From Lysobacteraceae bacterium (GTDB lineage Bacteria > Pseudomonadota > Gammaproteobacteria > Xanthomonadales > Xanthomonadaceae): 6,106 bases of DNA. Shown here in pieces: positions 1 to 6,081 of the stretch. The first letter of the stretch is position 1. Every line of letters begins with the position of its first letter. Made by a program: the position numbers and the translations under genes. A model generated the notes under the pieces. That model did no database searches and was not told where the DNA came from. It saw only the letters and a list, made by a program, of their open reading frames with translations. The DNA lies in the NCBI GenBank assembly GCA_027483745.1, contig JAIXTZ010000049.1, positions 1-6,106 on the forward strand, read 5' to 3'.

Positions 1-632
<632 letters not shown>

Positions 633-639
633 GGGTCGT

Positions 640-643
640 CTCC
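640..643 (-). promoter_or_regulatory. Shine-Dalgarno site of clpB
   Basis: GGAG on the minus strand, seven bases before the ATG at 632-630. It fixes the start at MRMDKL. It is preceded by C, giving CGGAG, which can pair with the loop of the upstream leader hairpin. Confidence 0.8.
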
Positions 644-653
644 GAAAGGGGCG

Positions 654-674
654 GCGGCCCACGGAACGGGCCGC
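654..674 (-). promoter_or_regulatory. Stem-loop at the 5' end of the clpB leader
   Basis: On the minus strand GCGGCCC (674-668) and GGGCCGC (660-654) form a perfect 7-bp GC stem closing a 7-nt loop, GUUCCGU (667-661). The predicted transcription start is near 676-678, so the hairpin would sit within a few bases of the mRNA 5' end. It could protect the transcript. Loop bases UUCCG (666-662) can pair with CGGAG (644-640), which contains the clpB Shine-Dalgarno, giving five base pairs including one G-U. The stem is directly visible; any regulatory role is inference. Confidence 0.5.
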
Positions 675-683
675 GATAGCTTC

Positions 684-713
684 CAGATGCGGATGATGAC
701 GAGGTGATTCAAG
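684..713 (-). promoter_or_regulatory. Sigma-32-type heat-shock promoter of clpB
   Basis: Read on the minus strand, CTTGAA (713-708) matches the sigma-32 -35 core. After 15 bases follows CCGCATCTG (692-684), which has one mismatch in the CCCCAT core of the sigma-32 -10. Predicted initiation near 676-678 gives a leader of about 45 nt. clpB is a classic RpoH target in proteobacteria, so position, orientation and gene agree. No competing sigma-70 promoter is evident in this intergenic stretch. Confidence 0.72.
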
Positions 714-745
714 CCCGGCTTGATCCGGCGCAAGCCGGCCTCACC
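703..745. repeat. Imperfect inverted repeat between the TPR gene and clpB
   Basis: CCGGCTTG (715-722) and CAAGCCGG (731-738) are perfect inverted arms around an 8-nt loop. Outer arms GGTGA (703-707) and TCACC (741-745) also match. The right half alone can instead fold as CCGGC-GCAA-GCCGG (725-738), with a GNRA tetraloop when read on the plus strand. The element covers the -35 box of the clpB promoter (708-713) and lies 49 nt past the TPR stop codon. There is no U-tract on the minus strand, so it is not a standard intrinsic terminator. It may be an mRNA 3'-end stabiliser, a Rho-assisted end, an operator, or one copy of a dispersed repeat. Confidence 0.55.
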
Positions 746-793
746 GAATCGTTCAGTCCGGAAGACCGCCTCGGCCCCGGGCGCCGCCCCGCC

Positions 794-1768
794 TCAGAGC
801 GTGTCGAGCGATTTCTTCGCCTCGGCGTTGGCGGGATCAAGCCGCAGCGCGGTCTGGAACGAGGTGCGCGCAGCGGCGGTGTCACCCTGCTTGGCTTGGA
901 TCTGGCCAAGGCGCCACCAAGCATTCGTGTCCTTGGGGTCGTTGTCGCCGCGTCGAAGCCCGCCCTCGAGATAGCGCTTCAGGCCGGCCGCACCTTCGTC
1001 GAGAAAGCGCCCGCTGAGCGCCGCGAGGCGACCGAGGTGGTAGTGCGGCGCGGCCGCGTCAGGCTGCGCGGCGGTCCATGCCGCCAGGAATGCACGCGCC
1101 TGGTCATAGCGTTCGAGGGCGATCAGGTTGATCGTCAGGGACGCGCGGGAATCGATGTCCTCCGCGGGCAACGTCGGAGCCGCAGCCACCGCGGCATCGA
1201 TCGAGCGAGCGAGCGCCGCATCGTCCTCGTTGAAACGGTCGATGGTGGCCTGGGCCAGATGACCGCGTACCGCATTGCGCTTGAGGATTTCGGCCACCTG
1301 CGCCTTTGCCTTGTCGATGCCCCCACCGACGGCTTCCGGGGCCTGCAGGTAGAACTGGATCAGGGCGCTTCGCGCATCGATGAGCGAGGGGTCGAGCCGG
1401 ATGGCGGCCTCGAAGGCGTCGCGCAAGTCGGGCGCCATCGCCATCTTTCGCAGCACGTTTACCTGGCCGATGCGGGCGCCGAGGCTGTTGCCAAGCCACA
1501 GGTGGGCCTGCGGGTCGTTCGGCGCGAGTTCCACGGCCTTCTCGGCGCTGTCGATGGCGTCATCAGCCTCACCCCGCTGGAGCTGCGCGCGGGCCAGCAG
1601 CACCCAGGCCCGGGCGTTGGCCTCGTTGGCTTCGACGAAGGCCTGCGCCTTCGCCAGCGCGCCGGGGTCACGGACCTTCAACAGGGACTCGATGTCGGCG
1701 ACGTTCGCGAAGGCCGCGGAAGAAACGCCGGCCAGAAGGAGGCCGAAAGCGATGGGGGCGAGGCGCAT
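794..1768 (-). CDS. Exported tetratricopeptide-repeat protein
   Basis: A 324-aa protein. Residues 1-21 look like a Sec signal peptide: Arg2, hydrophobic stretch, and AFA before Asn22 as a signal peptidase I site. There is no lipobox cysteine, so a soluble periplasmic or secreted location is inferred. TPR-like helix pairs are seen at about 51-84 (NARAWVLLARAQLQRGEADD), 85-127 (with an insertion GARIGQVNVLRKMAMAPDLR, ending FEAAIRLDP), about 240-271, and 281-314 (WWRLGQIQAKQGDTAAARTS, ending LRLDPAN). The segment FYLQAPEAVGGG (139-150) looks like a conserved family signature, recalled from similar TPR proteins of unknown role. TPR repeats bind proteins; the partner is unknown. The start is set by GGAG seven bases upstream; a longer reading to 1846 adds an unlikely non-signal extension. 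It lies 116 nt after the protease gene and may be cotranscribed with it. Confidence 0.88.
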   Translation of the reverse strand: MRLAPIAFGLLLAGVSSAAFANVADIESLLKVRDPGALAKAQAFVEANEANARAWVLLARAQLQRGEADDAIDSAEKAVELAPNDPQAHLWLGNSLGARIGQVNVLRKMAMAPDLRDAFEAAIRLDPSLIDARSALIQFYLQAPEAVGGGIDKAKAQVAEILKRNAVRGHLAQATIDRFNEDDAALARSIDAAVAAAPTLPAEDIDSRASLTINLIALERYDQARAFLAAWTAAQPDAAAPHYHLGRLAALSGRFLDEGAAGLKRYLEGGLRRGDNDPKDTNAWWRLGQIQAKQGDTAAARTSFQTALRLDPANAEAKKSLDTL

Positions 1769-1775
1769 CACGACA

Positions 1776-1779
1776 CTCC
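1776..1779 (-). promoter_or_regulatory. Shine-Dalgarno site of the TPR gene
   Basis: GGAG on the minus strand, seven bases before the ATG at 1768-1766. It selects the start giving a clean signal peptide (MRLAPIAFGL) over the in-frame ATG 78 bases upstream. Confidence 0.75.
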
Positions 1780-1884
1780 GGGCGGCAGGGGCAATGGGGC
1801 GAGCATCACCCCACGGCCCCGTTCCCGTCGCCCTGCCGTTCGTCACCCCTGCGCCCGCGATTCAGCTGCGGGCCGGGGCCGGCC

Positions 1885-4014
1885 TCAGAACGCGAGACTC
1901 CAGCGATCGATGACGCCGGTATTACCCGCCACCTCGTCCGTGACGCGGAGCGTCCACGTGCCGTTCGCCGCGCGCCCCGGGGCCTGGAGCATGACGCGAC
2001 CCGCCAGGTTGGGCGTGGCGCCCCCGGCCCGGTTGTGCAACAGGAGCACGAGGCCGTCCGGCATCAGCAGCTCGACCTTCAGCTCCCCGGAAGCCGGATG
2101 CCTCAGCGCGAAGTCGACGGTCACCGGTGCCGAGAGCGTGGCGGCCCGGCCGGTGACGGAGATCGCGCTTGTCACGGCCGCGTTGTCGCGGATGGCAATG
2201 TCGGTGTCATTCGCGAAAGTCACCGCGGTGGCGCTGCCGCCCTGCACGTAGCTGATCCTCAGCGTCACGCCGCTGAAGGCCGCCGTGGCGTTCACCAGCA
2301 CGTGGTAGGTGCCGGCGGCGGGGGTGGCGAAGGTGCAAAGGCCGGCGTTGCCCGCGGCCACCGCCTTGCAGGTGGATTGCGCCGTCGTGGGCGCCACGCC
2401 CTGCCCGACGTAGAGGTCGGCGTTGCCCGTGCCGCCGCTGGTCTCGATGCGCAGGTCGCGAGCGCCGGCAGGTACGGCGAGGCTGGTGCGCATCTGCGCG
2501 CCAGTGCTGGCCGTGAGATTGAGGAAGGTCTGCGAGAAGCTCGTGCCCGGCGCGCTCGGCGGCGCCGGCGCCGGCGGGGGCGTCGCCGGCGGAGGCGACG
2601 GAGGCGGCGGAGGCGGCGGGGTCACGGGCGGGGGCGGGGTGCTCGCGCCACCCGCGGCCTGGACCGCGGCCAAGGCGCTGAGGAGGCCGGTGCCGCAGCC
2701 GCTGCAGCCCGCGGCTGCCGCATAGGTGCTCCGCTTCAGCAGCGCCTCCTGCTCGGCCACCGTCAGCGGCGCAAGCTTCAACGCCGTCCGACGGGCCTGC
2801 ACCAGGGCGAGCGTGGCGCTCACGTAGGGTGCGGCCATCGACGTGCCGCTGAAAGCGAGGAAGTTCTCCGCGCCCGGGACCTGCGTCCCGGCGTTGGCCG
2901 TCGAAAGGATCGAGACGCCCGGCGCGGCGAGATCGACCACCGCGCCGAAGTTCGAGAAGGAGGCGCGCGCACTGTTCGCGCCCACCGCCGCCACCGTGAT
3001 GACGCCCGGGCAGTTGGCCGGGGTATAGGTCGCGGCATCGACGCCCGCGTTGCCGGCCGACACCACCACCGGGACGCCGCGCGAGGCCGCACTGGCGATC
3101 GCCGACTGCAGCGCGCTGGTGCAGCTACCAGGGCCACCCAGCGAGAGGTTCAGCACGTCGGCCGCGTTCGCGGCGGAAAGCGTCGGCACGCCAGCGACGG
3201 TGCCACCCGAGGCCCAGACGATGGCGTCGGCAAGGTCCGAGGTCGTGCCGCCACCGCGGCCGAGGACGCGCACCGGCAGGATCCTGGCGTTGAACGCGAG
3301 CCCGGCGATGCCGGCCGCGTTGTTGCCACGGGCCGCCGCGATGCCGGCGACATGCGTGCCATGCCAGCTGGAGTTCCGGCCATCGGCGAAGTCGCCCGGG
3401 TCGCTGGCGTCGGCATCGCGGCCGTTGCCGTCGCCCGCGGTGGTTACGCTGGTGATGAAGTCGTAGCCCGGCGCCACGTTCGCCGCCAGGTCGGCATGGC
3501 GCGCGATGCCCGTATCCAGCACGCCGATCACCGCGCCGCTGCCGGTCGAGAGGTCCCACGCCGCCTCCGCGCGCAGGCCGGCGTCAGCATCCGTCATCGC
3601 CCACTGCTCGGCGTACCGCGTGTCGTTGGGGCGCAGGCTGGGTTGAAGCACGTAGTCGTACTCGACGCGCGCGACCCCCGGCTGGGTCGCGAGCGCGACA
3701 CGGATCGACGCAGCTTCACCGGCGTCGAGGGTGCGGCTGGCGCGCATCACGTCGGCGCCGACGGCCAGGCGGCGGTGGTAGCTGAGGGCAACCGACGGGT
3801 CGCTCTCCGCCATCCGTTCCGAGCGGGCGAGCTGGCGACCGGCGTCGGCCAGACGTCGCGCGGCGACCTTGGCATCGACGGCCTCGGCGCTGCCGCGCGC
3901 GTACGTGACGATGAAGCCGGCGATCTCCGGCGCCGGCACGGCCGCCTGCGCGAATAGGCCTGGCGCCACCAGCGCGGCGGCGAGAGCAAAGGCGATGGGG
4001 CGTGCGACGGGCAT
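1885..4014 (-). CDS. Secreted subtilisin-like serine protease (S8) with PPC and P domains
   Basis: A 709-aa extracellular endopeptidase precursor. In order: signal peptide about 1-24; I9-like propeptide about 30-128 (GVARVEYDYVLQPS near its end); S8 catalytic domain about 130-455. The triad is Asp167 (VIGVLDTGI), His218 (HGTHVAGI) and Ser392 (FSGTSMAAP), with oxyanion Asn322 (VSAGN). A proline-rich linker follows at 459-489, then a bacterial pre-peptidase C-terminal (PPC) domain about 494-588 (NADLYVGQG) and a proprotein-convertase P domain about 598-709 (NGTWTLRVTDEVAGNTGVID, then RWSL). Cys298/Cys335, Cys437/Cys440 and Cys549/Cys560 could form disulfides. All catalytic residues are present. 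Such proteases in Xanthomonadales act in nutrient acquisition or virulence, usually exported through Sec then type II secretion; that route is inferred. The start is set by GGAG; the ATG at 4074 adds 20 residues before the signal peptide and is rejected. Substrates are unknown. Confidence 0.95.
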   Translation of the reverse strand: MPVARPIAFALAAALVAPGLFAQAAVPAPEIAGFIVTYARGSAEAVDAKVAARRLADAGRQLARSERMAESDPSVALSYHRRLAVGADVMRASRTLDAGEAASIRVALATQPGVARVEYDYVLQPSLRPNDTRYAEQWAMTDADAGLRAEAAWDLSTGSGAVIGVLDTGIARHADLAANVAPGYDFITSVTTAGDGNGRDADASDPGDFADGRNSSWHGTHVAGIAAARGNNAAGIAGLAFNARILPVRVLGRGGGTTSDLADAIVWASGGTVAGVPTLSAANAADVLNLSLGGPGSCTSALQSAIASAASRGVPVVVSAGNAGVDAATYTPANCPGVITVAAVGANSARASFSNFGAVVDLAAPGVSILSTANAGTQVPGAENFLAFSGTSMAAPYVSATLALVQARRTALKLAPLTVAEQEALLKRSTYAAAAGCSGCGTGLLSALAAVQAAGGASTPPPPVTPPPPPPPSPPPATPPPAPAPPSAPGTSFSQTFLNLTASTGAQMRTSLAVPAGARDLRIETSGGTGNADLYVGQGVAPTTAQSTCKAVAAGNAGLCTFATPAAGTYHVLVNATAAFSGVTLRISYVQGGSATAVTFANDTDIAIRDNAAVTSAISVTGRAATLSAPVTVDFALRHPASGELKVELLMPDGLVLLLHNRAGGATPNLAGRVMLQAPGRAANGTWTLRVTDEVAGNTGVIDRWSLAF
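2618..2639 (+). other. G-quadruplex-forming motif in the protease linker
   Basis: On the plus strand four G-runs of at least three bases (2618-2621, 2626-2628, 2630-2634, 2636-2639) are separated by loops of 4, 1 and 1 bases, meeting the usual G4 pattern. It lies opposite the proline codons of the protease linker, so G-rich DNA is the template strand and the mRNA is C-rich. The base bias is largely explained by CCN codons. Folding in the cell is not shown. Confidence 0.5.
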
Positions 4015-4021
4015 GGGTGGA

Positions 4022-4025
4022 CTCC
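4022..4025 (-). promoter_or_regulatory. Shine-Dalgarno site of the S8 protease gene
   Basis: GGAG on the minus strand, seven bases before the ATG at 4014-4012. It selects the start that places a signal peptide at the N terminus (MPVARPIAFA). Confidence 0.75.
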
Positions 4026-4113
4026 GGTACGGATGGCGCGCAGCCTGATCGCCTCCGGCCGCGTCATCCGCCAACCCCTGTCAACTGCGGCTGCGCTTCG
4101 CACTTTCACGCCG

Positions 4114-4139
4114 GTGGCGCGCGCGCCGTCACGTTTTTT
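4114..4139 (+). terminator. Plus-strand intrinsic-terminator-like hairpin with T6
   Basis: On the plus strand the palindrome GGCGCGCGCGCC (4116-4127) folds as a 4-bp GC stem with a 4-nt loop. GT (4114-4115) and AC (4131-4132) can extend it across a short bulge. T6 follows at 4134-4139. This resembles an intrinsic terminator for plus-strand transcription, yet no plus-strand gene lies upstream. It could stop antisense transcription. On the minus strand the A6 lies upstream of the protease start. Chance is possible in such GC-rich DNA. Confidence 0.3.
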
Positions 4140-4149
4140 CCGCGACCGC

Positions 4150-4166
4150 GCGCACGCCGCGTGTGC
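4150..4166 (-). terminator. Weak hairpin after pgeF
   Basis: On the minus strand CACG-CGG-CGTG, flanked by matching GC pairs with one mismatch, forms a small GC-rich stem-loop about 20 nt after the pgeF stop. There is no U-tract, so intrinsic termination would be inefficient. It may mark the mRNA end, or the transcript may run on into the protease gene. Confidence 0.2.
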
Positions 4167-4184
4167 ACCGCAACATGCCTCTGC

Positions 4185-4946
4185 TCAGGCATCCCGCCAC
4201 AGCAGGCTGGCCATCCGCCCGGTGCGGGCGTCGCGTCGATGGGAAAAGAACGCCCCCTCGTCTTGGATGGTGCAGCGCCCGCCGCCATGCACGCGAGTGA
4301 CGCCGAGCGCGGCCAGGCGTCGACGCGCAAGGGCGTAGAGGTCCACGCGCCAGTGGCCCGGGCGCGTGGCGATGAACGCGCCTGCCGCCGCCGCGTCGCG
4401 ATCGGTGAACGCGGCGCGCACTTCGTCGCCGACCTCGTAGCACTCCGGTCCCGCCGCCGGCCCGAGCCAAGCGATGATGCGCTCGCCGCGCACGCCCATC
4501 GCCGCGACCGTGGCTTCGACGATACCCGCCGCCAAGCCGCGCCAGCCCGCGTGGGCCGCACCGAGCACGGCGCCATCCTCCGCGCACAGCAGAACCGGCA
4601 AGCAATCGGCATGCAGCACGGCCAGCACCACGCCGGCGCGCGTCGTCACCGCCGCATCGGCCTCGGGCTCATCGGCGGTCGACGCATCGGCGTCGAACAC
4701 CGCCGTGCCATGCACCTGCCGCAGCCAGCGCGGTGAGGACGGCAGGGCCAGCGCCGCGCGCAGCGCATCCCGGTTGGCGAGCACGTGCGTCACCGAATCG
4801 CCACCGACGTTGCGATGGCCGCCGAGATTCAGCGTGTCGAAAGGCGATGGCGACACGCCCAAGCCTCGACGCCGCGTGGAGCCACCGCGCACCGCGGGTG
4901 GCGCCGGCCAGTCGGCGGCCTCGAAGAATGGCGGCGCGACGTCCAT
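4185..4946 (-). CDS. pgeF: Peptidoglycan editing factor PgeF (YfiH, multicopper-oxidase/laccase-domain family)
   Basis: A 253-aa cytoplasmic protein, close to the usual length of the YfiH/DUF152 family. In E. coli, PgeF removes UDP-MurNAc carrying L-Ser wrongly added in place of L-Ala, keeping wall precursors correct. Relatives were also reported as polyphenol oxidases or purine nucleoside phosphorylases (FAMIN-like). Visible hallmarks are the metal/catalytic His79 (LRQVHGTAVF), Cys115 (LHADCLPVLL) and His132 (AAHAGWRGLAAG), plus FDTLNLGGH (36-44), IAWLGPAAGPECYEVG (158-173) and the C-terminal FFSHRRDARTGRMAS (233-247). The start MDVAPPFFEA is chosen because the reading frame upstream overlaps rluD and shows no family similarity. 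Only a poor purine-rich site (GGGCGA) precedes the ATG, so expression may depend on translation of rluD 28 nt upstream. The neighbour order rluD-pgeF is conserved in proteobacteria. No missing residues noted. Confidence 0.95.
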   Translation of the reverse strand: MDVAPPFFEAADWPAPPAVRGGSTRRRGLGVSPSPFDTLNLGGHRNVGGDSVTHVLANRDALRAALALPSSPRWLRQVHGTAVFDADASTADEPEADAAVTTRAGVVLAVLHADCLPVLLCAEDGAVLGAAHAGWRGLAAGIVEATVAAMGVRGERIIAWLGPAAGPECYEVGDEVRAAFTDRDAAAAGAFIATRPGHWRVDLYALARRRLAALGVTRVHGGGRCTIQDEGAFFSHRRDARTGRMASLLWRDA

Positions 4947-4975
4947 CAGCGTCGCCCGATGCCGACTGCCGCCAT
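4946..4975 (-). promoter_or_regulatory. Nine-codon mini-ORF bridging rluD and pgeF
   Basis: The rluD stop codon (4977-4975) is part of TGATG, whose ATG opens a frame MAAVGIGRR. The TGA of that frame (4948-4946) overlaps the pgeF ATG in a second TGATG. The mini-ORF fills the intergenic gap exactly. Such overlaps are typical of termination-reinitiation coupling, and pgeF lacks a strong Shine-Dalgarno. Whether the peptide is made is unknown, and the arrangement could be accidental. Confidence 0.4.
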
Positions 4976-5997
4976 CACTTGATGCCCTTGGCCGTCGCTT
5001 CCGCGGTGTCCTGGCGCAACTGCGCAAGCAGCGCGAGCATGTCCTCGGGCATGCCGGCCTCGAAGCGCAGGGTCTCGCCGCTGGCGGGGTGCACGAAGGC
5101 CAGCGATTCGGCATGCAGGGCCTGGCGCTTGAAACCGCGCAGGCCCTCCACCAGCGCCTCGGTCGCGCCCTTCGGCAGGCGCAGGTTGCCGCCGTACAGG
5201 GGGTCGCCCACCAAGGGGTGGCGCACGTGCGCCATGTGCACGCGGATCTGGTGGGTGCGGCCGGTCTCCAGCCGGCACTCCACCAGCGTGTGGCTGCGGA
5301 AGCGCTCGCGCACGCGGTAGTGGGTGACGGCCTCGCGGCCGCTCTCGTTCACCGCCTGGCGGATGCGGTCGGTCGGGTGGCGGCCGATGGGGGCATCCAC
5401 CGTGCCGCCGGCCACCATCGCGCCGCAGGCCACGGCGAGGTACTGGCGGTGCACTTCGCGGTTCGACAGCTGATCAACGAGGGCGGCGTGCGCCCGCAGG
5501 CTGCGCGCCACCACCATGAGGCCCGACGTGTCCTTGTCGAGCCGGTGCACGATGCCGGCCCGCGGCAGCTCGGCCAGTTTCGGGTCGAAGTGCAGCAGCG
5601 CGTTCACGAGCGTGCCGCGCGGGTTGCCCGCGCCCGGGTGCACCACGAGGCCGGCCGGCTTGTTCAGCACGATCACGTCGTCGTCGGCGTGGCGGAGGTC
5701 CAGGGCGATGGGCTCGGGCTCGGCCGTCGTCTCGATCGACGGCGTCACCCAGACGGTGACGGTCTCGCCGCCGCGCAGGGCCTGTTTGGGCTTGGCTTCC
5801 GCGCCGTCCAGCAGGGCCTCGCCGGATTTGATCCAGCTCGTCAGGCGCGAGCGGGAAAAGTCCGGGAACAGGTCAGCGAGGGCCTGGTCGAAGCGCCGTC
5901 CAGCGTGCTCCAGCGGCACCACCGTCTCGAGGAGTTCACGGTCGTCCTCGGCACGCGCGTCGTCGGTGTCCGGGCGGCCGGAATGGGGAAGGGTCAT
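4975..5997 (-). CDS. rluD: 23S rRNA pseudouridine synthase RluD
   Basis: A 340-aa enzyme of the RluA family. RluD converts U1911, U1915 and U1917 (E. coli numbering) in helix 69 of 23S rRNA to pseudouridine, aiding late 50S assembly. An N-terminal S4 RNA-binding domain spans about 26-88 ([20 protein letters not shown] at 34-53). The catalytic domain carries [15 protein letters not shown] (108-122), the active-site motif [15 protein letters not shown] (148-162) with catalytic Asp154, and further on [20 protein letters not shown] and GDPLYGG. The protein is slightly longer than E. coli RluD (about 326 aa), chiefly because of an acidic N-terminal extension. RluD rather than RluA or RluC is preferred from the S4 domain and the bamD/pgeF neighbours. 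No good Shine-Dalgarno is seen before the ATG. It is probably first in an operon with pgeF. Confidence 0.95.
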   Translation of the reverse strand: MTLPHSGRPDTDDARAEDDRELLETVVPLEHAGRRFDQALADLFPDFSRSRLTSWIKSGEALLDGAEAKPKQALRGGETVTVWVTPSIETTAEPEPIALDLRHADDDVIVLNKPAGLVVHPGAGNPRGTLVNALLHFDPKLAELPRAGIVHRLDKDTSGLMVVARSLRAHAALVDQLSNREVHRQYLAVACGAMVAGGTVDAPIGRHPTDRIRQAVNESGREAVTHYRVRERFRSHTLVECRLETGRTHQIRVHMAHVRHPLVGDPLYGGNLRLPKGATEALVEGLRGFKRQALHAESLAFVHPASGETLRFEAGMPEDMLALLAQLRQDTAEATAKGIK

Positions 5998-6034
5998 GGG
6001 CGGGGCGGCTCGGCGGCGATTCAGGGGATTCCGC

Positions 6035-6041
6035 TATTATC
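6035..6041. promoter_or_regulatory. Shared -10 region of divergent bamD and rluD promoters
   Basis: This is the only AT-rich patch between the two divergent genes. On the plus strand TATTAT (6035-6040) and on the minus strand GATAAT (6041-6036) each differ from TATAAT by one base. They would give leaders of about 30-40 nt to the ATGs at 6082 and 5997. No clear -35 hexamer is present in either direction, and only 84 bases separate the two start codons. Two overlapping promoters would compete for RNA polymerase. Confidence 0.45.
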
Positions 6042-6081
6042 GACCGTCCTGAACCCCGCTGGTGCCCGTTCCGTGCCGTCC

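Noticed and set aside
1795..1813. Possible hairpin TGGGG/CCCCA between the protease and TPR genes
   Set aside because: Only five base pairs around a 9-nt loop and no U-tract; expected by chance in this base composition.
704..2251. Long plus-strand open frame of 515 codons opposite the TPR gene and the end of the protease gene
   Set aside because: It is opposite genes with clear family motifs, has no recognisable domain and is Arg/Gly-rich, as expected of antisense frames in GC-rich DNA.
2035..3957. Plus-strand open frame of 640 codons opposite the S8 protease gene
   Set aside because: Its translation is dominated by Arg, Gly and Ala repeats and mirrors the codon bias of the protease on the other strand. 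All catalytic motifs lie on the minus strand.
4015..4074. N-terminally extended starts for the protease (4074) and, similarly, the TPR gene (1846)
   Set aside because: The extensions lie before clear signal peptides, and the shorter starts have GGAG at seven bases.
4079..4084. Perfect TTGACA on the minus strand upstream of the protease start
   Set aside because: At 16-18 bases downstream there is only GC-rich sequence (CGGCCG-like) and no -10. It may be an activator-dependent promoter half but cannot be supported alone.
5516..6052. Plus-strand open frame opposite the start of rluD
   Set aside because: It is antisense to the RluD S4 and catalytic domains, is Ser/Arg-rich and has no domain.
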